Shown here: piece by piece, positions 59,871 to 64,000 of the stretch
How the letters are laid out: each line of letters starts with the position of its first letter
How positions within the stretch are numbered: the first letter of the stretch is position 1
NCBI GenBank assembly: GCA_001770855.1
Contig: MESE01000096.1
Coordinates: 248,001-312,000, forward strand
Length of the DNA: 64,000 bases
Direction of reading: 5' to 3'
DNA from: Burkholderiales bacterium RIFCSPLOWO2_02_FULL_57_36
GTDB lineage: Bacteria; Pseudomonadota; Gammaproteobacteria; Burkholderiales; Burkholderiaceae_D
Program-made: the position numbers and the translations under genes
The notes under the pieces: generated by a model
The model's database searches: none
What the model was told of the DNA's origin: nothing
What the model saw: the letters and a program-made list of their open reading frames with translations, nothing else

Positions 59871-60515
59871 TCAAGACTGTTCAGGCGAGATCTGCAGTCG
59901 CTCATGCAAGAATCGGATTAATTTATCGGCTGATTCATCGATGTTTTCCTGCCCGGTAGGCAGAATCATTGCGGGATCGAGCGGTGCTTCATACGGTGAC
60001 GAGATGCCGGTGAATTCGGGGATCATGCCTTTTGCGGCTTTTGCGTAGAGTCCTTTCGGATCGCGGTCCTGACAAACGGCAAGCGTGCATTCGCAATAAA
60101 TTTCGATGAAATCGCCGTCCGGCAGCATTTGCCTGATTTTTTCGCGCGCGCTGCGTATCGGTGAAACCAGTGCCACGAAGACGATCGTTCCTTGCGCCAG
60201 GAAGAGCCTGGCAACCTCGCCCACCCTGCGGACATTTTCGTTGCGGTCGTCGATTGAAAATCCCAGGTCGGCGCACAAGCCATGCCGGATGTTGTCGCCG
60301 TCCAGCACCACCGTTTGCATTCCTGCCGCATGCAGGCGGGCCTCGGCCGCATGGGCAATCGTGGATTTTCCCGAGCCCGGCAAGCCTGTCAGCCAGACCA
60401 CTTTACCCTTGTGCCCATTGCGTAATTCGCGCCTGTCACGCGACAACGGGGATGCGTGCCACATCACATCCTGATGGACCGGTGCCGCATTATTGCCGTC
60501 AGCGGATCGCGCCAT
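59871..60515 (-). CDS. cysC: Adenylylsulfate kinase (APS kinase)
   Basis: Phosphorylates APS to PAPS. 214 residues with Walker A GLPGSGKST (residues 44-52), LDGDNIRHGLCADLGFS, FVALVSPIRSAREKIR (phosphate-accepting Ser region), and RDPKGLYAKAAKG with FTGISSPYEAP. The Met at 60515 starts 14 bases after the upstream sulfotransferase stop; the longer frame from 60629 lies inside that gene. No cysD/cysN neighbours; its partner here is a PAPS-using sulfotransferase rather than assimilatory genes. Confidence 0.93.
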   Translation of the reverse strand: MARSADGNNAAPVHQDVMWHASPLSRDRRELRNGHKGKVVWLTGLPGSGKSTIAHAAEARLHAAGMQTVVLDGDNIRHGLCADLGFSIDDRNENVRRVGEVARLFLAQGTIVFVALVSPIRSAREKIRQMLPDGDFIEIYCECTLAVCQDRDPKGLYAKAAKGMIPEFTGISSPYEAPLDPAMILPTGQENIDESADKLIRFLHERLQISPEQS

Positions 60516-60528
60516 GAAGGTTCTCGGC

Positions 60529-61350
60529 TTAGCGATTTTTTGGATAATAAAGATCGTAATACCAGGCGCAGGCGCTCTCGATCTGGGCCTGGATACGCGG
60601 CGGAATTTCGTGCTTCTTGGGCTTGGCAATGCTTCCGGACTGGCGATGCAGATATTTCATGCGATAGTGGCTGTCGCTTTCCTGTTTGCCGACGGTCAGT
60701 TTCTCTGGATTGATCTCGAATGGCGACACGCCCAGCCAGGCATGGAGGTGCGACATGCAGACCACCGGTCGCTCCATCAGATCTTCAAAGCGCAAAAAAT
60801 AGAGGCGCTTTTGCACCTCCTTCGGCAAGTCCTGCACCGCGCTCAAGGAAATCAACGGTGCGCCGATCGCCTTGTCCTTGGCAAACAGCATGTCGGCGCG
60901 CCCGAAGCGATCAAAATCAGCCAGATGGTCGATGAAATCGACCAGGATGGTTTTTTGATGCTGCGCTTCGATCGAGCCGTAAATCTGTCCGAGTTCGCGC
61001 AGGCAGACAATCAGCTTGGCTTCCGGCGCGATGTGCAACAGCAATTCGATCGCATGCAGCCACGCGCGGTTCTTGTCCACCACCGCTTTTTTACCGCAGT
61101 CATGATGCCATCCGCGCAGGAATCCCTGCATGGCCGAGGTCAGATGCGCGTAGCCGGCCTCGAAGCTATTGTCGAGCTGGGACAGAAAGAATTGATCGTC
61201 GCTGACCATCCGCCGTATGCCGAGCAAGGCGTTGCACAGCGGCGAACTATGCCCTTCGCAATGCAGCTCCGGATGCTGCGCCAGCATCTGGCACAGCAGG
61301 GTGGAGCCCGCGCGCGGCAATCCGGTCACGCCGATAAAATTGGGAGTCAT
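60529..61350 (-). CDS. Sulfotransferase (PAPS-dependent)
   Basis: 273 residues with the 5'-phosphosulfate-binding loop TGLPRAGSTLLCQ (about residues 9-19), KAVVDKNRAWLHAIE, a 3'-phosphate-binding-like KLIVCLRELGQIYGS, and FEDLMERPVVCM. This is the Sulfotransfer_3-type fold. Acceptor unknown. It is followed by cysC, which makes its donor PAPS, and lies just downstream of the large adhesin gene (21-base gap), so the three are probably co-transcribed. Confidence 0.85.
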   Translation of the reverse strand: MTPNFIGVTGLPRAGSTLLCQMLAQHPELHCEGHSSPLCNALLGIRRMVSDDQFFLSQLDNSFEAGYAHLTSAMQGFLRGWHHDCGKKAVVDKNRAWLHAIELLLHIAPEAKLIVCLRELGQIYGSIEAQHQKTILVDFIDHLADFDRFGRADMLFAKDKAIGAPLISLSAVQDLPKEVQKRLYFLRFEDLMERPVVCMSHLHAWLGVSPFEINPEKLTVGKQESDSHYRMKYLHRQSGSIAKPKKHEIPPRIQAQIESACAWYYDLYYPKNR

Positions 61351-61371
61351 CGGGCAAAATATCCTTGCAAG

Positions 61372-64000
61372 TTAATCTTCCTCATCGGCTGCATCCTTTG
61401 GCCGCAATCCCGGCGGCAAATTGATGCCCTCTCCGACAACGGTGACATTCAACCCGCTCAACGCGGCGCTTGCCGAAGTGCCGACAGGCGCGACGCTCGG
61501 CGTCCGGCCGGATGACAGAAGCGAAACAGCCATATTATCACTGGATGAAATCGTCGAAGTCGCCCGAATCGCGCTGGCTATTGCGTCGGCTAGTGCATTG
61601 GTTGCCGGATTTACATTGGTTACCGGATTTTGTTGGGCGGCAGGAGCGGAGGTAATATTCGCTTTCAACCCCGTGGGTTGCGTAAGGATGTAATTTCCGG
61701 CATCGGCCCCGACAAGACTGCTGGACGCGGTCACCGCAATTGCATCGCCCACGTCCGCGCTGGCGAAGCTACCGGCCCGGACCAGCGCCACCGCATCATC
61801 CGCGACCAAGCCTGAGAGCGTACCGCCCGCCAGCGTTGCCGTGGTCGTGCCATCGAATACCTTGTCCAATGCCGTTTCCCCGCTGACGGCCAGTGTCTTG
61901 GGGCTAATGGTGCTGGTGGTGTTGTCGACATACGTGATGTTGTAGTTGCCGCCGCCGTTGCCGTCGGCCACCGTCACGCCGGTGGTGGTGACAGTCTTGT
62001 TGCCGCTGCCGACACTCTTGTCGGTAAAGGCGAAGGCCCCGCCACTTACTGAATCGTTGCCGAACAACGTACCGCTGGCTACCGTGACGTTGCCGGTAGC
62101 GCTTAAACCGCCGTCGTAGGTCTTGCTCACGTCGCTACTGAAGAGCGTCAGCAATGCCGGAGTCACTGTCAAGGTGCCGGCGACGTAAGTAATGGCGTAT
62201 CCGCCTTGCTGATTGGTCGAATACAGGCCACCTGGCGTAATCGCGTAGCTGCCGACATTGACCGCGCCTTGCGCGTTTCCGGAGAAAGTTGCGGCACCGA
62301 GCAGGTTTCCGTCGGTCGCGCTCGAATAGATCACGCCGTTGCCGCCGGTGTGTGCTGCACCGTCGTAGACCTTGCCAGCGCTGTTTGCCGTCACAGTCAA
62401 TGGCGCCATGAAGGAACGCAGCAACGGATTGGTATGCGTGTCGTACTGCACCCAGGTATTGGCGAAGTTCCATCCCGGATTGACATTGCCGTTGGCAGCC
62501 GTGGCCGAGGTGAAATTAGCTTGGGTCTGCATCTGCGCCGTGGTCATGCCGGTTGAACCCGACAATGTGCCGGCGCCGACACCCGCCAAACCGCCATTAA
62601 CGGTGGAATTCCAGAAGCTGGCATTGACCGTGCCGCTGTTGCGTCCCGCCAGGCCGCCGAGTTCGCTGTTACCCGTCACTTCGCCAGTGGCATAAGTGGC
62701 GCTGACCGTACCGTAGTTGCCTCCCACCAGTCCGCCGATCCGGTCGTTGCCAGTCACATTCCCTGTCGCGTAGCTTTTGGCAATGTTCCCGTTGTGGTTG
62801 TAACCTACCAAACCGCCTACGAGGGCGGCGCCGCTGACGTTCCCTGTCGCGTAACTGTTCTCGATGATATGGGCAAAATAGTTGTTGCCGACGAGTCCAC
62901 CCACACGATTACCCGTGCCAGTGACATTTCCCGTTGCATAATTATTTATAGTTGTCAATCCGCCGTTGGTCCAGCCGATCAAGCCGCCTACGTCATTGTT
63001 GCCATTGACAGTATTTGAAGAATGGCTATTGTTCAACCTCGTCGTGTTGCTAGCGCCCACCAAGCCGCCCACCATGTTATTTCCAGCCACTTGGCCGCCG
63101 GTCGCATTGCTGTTGTCGAGTGAACCTACCGTGGTCGAGCCGACCAGCGCGCCAACCTTGTTTTGCCCTGTCACGCTTGCTCCAGCGAGCGCCACGTTGC
63201 GAATCGTGGCGCCGCTCGCCACCCCGATCAGGCCGACGTTGTCTGCCGCCGGCAGATTGACGGTGAGATTGCTGATGGTTCTGGCCTGACCGTTGATGGT
63301 GCCGGTAAATGGCGTGGCACTATTGCCCACCGGGATAAAGGTGCTACCGGACCAGACATCGGTTGCCGTTCCGGTTGCTGCGGCATTGATGTTTTGTCCA
63401 ATGGTATAGCTTCCCGCAAAATCCATCGCCATCAACTGCAGTTGGTGCGCATTGTTGATGGTGGTTGAATACTCTGAAGCCAGCATCGGGCGCGTGGCGC
63501 CGAGCGCGCCGCCGGCATTATTCAATGTCCCGTTGACGTTGACCATCACCCAGTTATTGCCTGTCGCGCCGGGTGTGGTAGTGAAATTGAAGCCGGTGAA
63601 ATTGGAGGCAGTCTGCATTTGCACGGTGGTCAGGCCGGTGCCACCGCCACTCGTTGCTTGTCCGGACGTATCCGTGTTCCAGTAGCTGTTGCTGATAGCA
63701 GAAGCCTGGCCGAAGTTTCTACCGGACAGCCCACCAAGATTATTGCCGCCTGATACCGCGCCTGATGAATAGGAAAGCGTGATGGACCCAGTCCAGCCAT
63801 TTGACCCGACCAAACCGCCAACGTAGCCTTCCAGGTCCGTCACTGCCCCGGTCGCGTAGCTGGTGCTGATGCTGCCGTAGTTTTGACCTACCAGTCCTCC
63901 GGCATTATTTTTCCCGCCCGACACCGCACCGGTTGCATAACTGTCGACGATGCTGCTACCGGCCTCATTATTCCCAGCCAGTCCGCCAGAGTTGTACGTG
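61372..64000 (-). CDS. Large GLUG/YDG-repeat adhesin-like secreted protein, 3' part only
   Basis: The frame stays open through the right edge, so the N-terminus (and any secretion signal or haemagglutination domain) is outside the window; about 876 codons are visible. From the N-side: GLUG repeats (GGLVGQNYGSISTSYATG style), a linker with QMQTASNFTGF, a second GLUG block, three YDG-type domains (KVYDGAAHTG, KTYDGGLSATG, KVFDGTTTATLAG) and a low-complexity tail ending PPGLRPKDAADEED. Such proteins are usually filamentous-haemagglutinin-like exoproteins secreted by a two-partner system. No TpsB partner is seen here. Confidence 0.85.
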   Translation of the reverse strand, partial: TYNSGGLAGNNEAGSSIVDSYATGAVSGGKNNAGGLVGQNYGSISTSYATGAVTDLEGYVGGLVGSNGWTGSITLSYSSGAVSGGNNLGGLSGRNFGQASAISNSYWNTDTSGQATSGGGTGLTTVQMQTASNFTGFNFTTTPGATGNNWVMVNVNGTLNNAGGALGATRPMLASEYSTTINNAHQLQLMAMDFAGSYTIGQNINAAATGTATDVWSGSTFIPVGNSATPFTGTINGQARTISNLTVNLPAADNVGLIGVASGATIRNVALAGASVTGQNKVGALVGSTTVGSLDNSNATGGQVAGNNMVGGLVGASNTTRLNNSHSSNTVNGNNDVGGLIGWTNGGLTTINNYATGNVTGTGNRVGGLVGNNYFAHIIENSYATGNVSGAALVGGLVGYNHNGNIAKSYATGNVTGNDRIGGLVGGNYGTVSATYATGEVTGNSELGGLAGRNSGTVNASFWNSTVNGGLAGVGAGTLSGSTGMTTAQMQTQANFTSATAANGNVNPGWNFANTWVQYDTHTNPLLRSFMAPLTVTANSAGKVYDGAAHTGGNGVIYSSATDGNLLGAATFSGNAQGAVNVGSYAITPGGLYSTNQQGGYAITYVAGTLTVTPALLTLFSSDVSKTYDGGLSATGNVTVASGTLFGNDSVSGGAFAFTDKSVGSGNKTVTTTGVTVADGNGGGNYNITYVDNTTSTISPKTLAVSGETALDKVFDGTTTATLAGGTLSGLVADDAVALVRAGSFASADVGDAIAVTASSSLVGADAGNYILTQPTGLKANITSAPAAQQNPVTNVNPATNALADAIASAIRATSTISSSDNMAVSLLSSGRTPSVAPVGTSASAALSGLNVTVVGEGINLPPGLRPKDAADEED
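62600..63245 (-). repeat. GLUG repeat block within the adhesin gene
   Basis: About seven imperfect repeats of roughly 30 residues with a (V/I)GGL(V/I)G start and a SYATGNV-like strand, e.g. VGGLVGYNHNGNIAKSYATG. A second block of about three or four repeats continues from about 63660 to the window edge. Expected to form a beta-helix or solenoid. Confidence 0.8.

Noticed and set aside
60493..61515. 340-codon plus-strand frame
   Set aside because: Antisense of the sulfotransferase gene.
62600..64000. Regular repeats as a possible CRISPR array
   Set aside because: Repeats are coding, imperfect, in one long frame and match GLUG protein repeats.

Overview
The window looks like the chromosome of a betaproteobacterium, most likely Burkholderiales and probably Oxalobacteraceae (Herminiimonas/Collimonas-like). 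This is inferred from moderate-to-high GC, the cheYAW-mcp-cheRDB gene order, the DUF2244 and YgiQ proteins, FabI as enoyl reductase, and a dispersed repeat with an ACTTTCTTTG/CAAAGAAAGT hairpin. No plasmid, prophage, integrase, insertion sequence or CRISPR array was seen.

Layout. (1) 0.2-8.4 kb, minus strand: a chemotaxis operon running cheZ-like, cheY, cheA, cheW, mcp, cheR, cheD, cheB. (2) 8.6-15 kb: an AbiEi-like antitoxin without a toxin, a YgiQ radical SAM protein, a DUF429 protein, an orphan histidine kinase with an ethylene-receptor-like membrane domain, and a DUF72 protein. (3) 15.4-20.4 kb: a loose run of small stress-type proteins (glycine-zipper, CsbD-like, GlsB/YeaQ-like, CHRD lipoprotein, DUF4383, two small acidic proteins) and a DUF2244 protein, with long empty gaps between them. 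(4) 20.8-29.8 kb: tRNA-Val(CAC), dnaQ, an RND efflux pair, rnhA, a SAM methyltransferase, gloB and mltD. The usual gloB/methyltransferase/rnhA/dnaQ neighbourhood is split by the efflux pair. (5) 29.8-38.2 kb: yejABEF oligopeptide/microcin C-type importer, fabI, rhlE.

(6) 38.3-45.7 kb is the most interesting region. It holds senA, divergent from senB and selD/senC, the gene set for the selenium analogue of ergothioneine (selenoneine). It lies next to egtD and egtB, which make hercynine and ergothioneine, and to a periplasmic thioredoxin-like gene whose stop codon abuts the egtD start. EgtD would make hercynine, which both SenA (selenium branch) and EgtB (sulfur branch) can use. SelD/SenC would supply selenophosphate and SenB would build the selenosugar donor.

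(7) 46-52.4 kb: an AttEFGH-type ABC transporter (ATPase, double FtsX permease, secreted lipocalin-like AttH) with a dispersed repeat in the attH 5' region, followed by an MsbA-like ABC exporter. (8) 52.5-58.7 kb: thyA-folA, a large basic amino acid decarboxylase, a repeat-rich gap and a second chemoreceptor. (9) 59.1-64 kb, minus strand: dcd, then cysC with a sulfotransferase directly downstream of the 3' end of a very large GLUG/YDG-repeat adhesin that runs off the right edge of the window. This suggests sulfation of a surface or secreted product.
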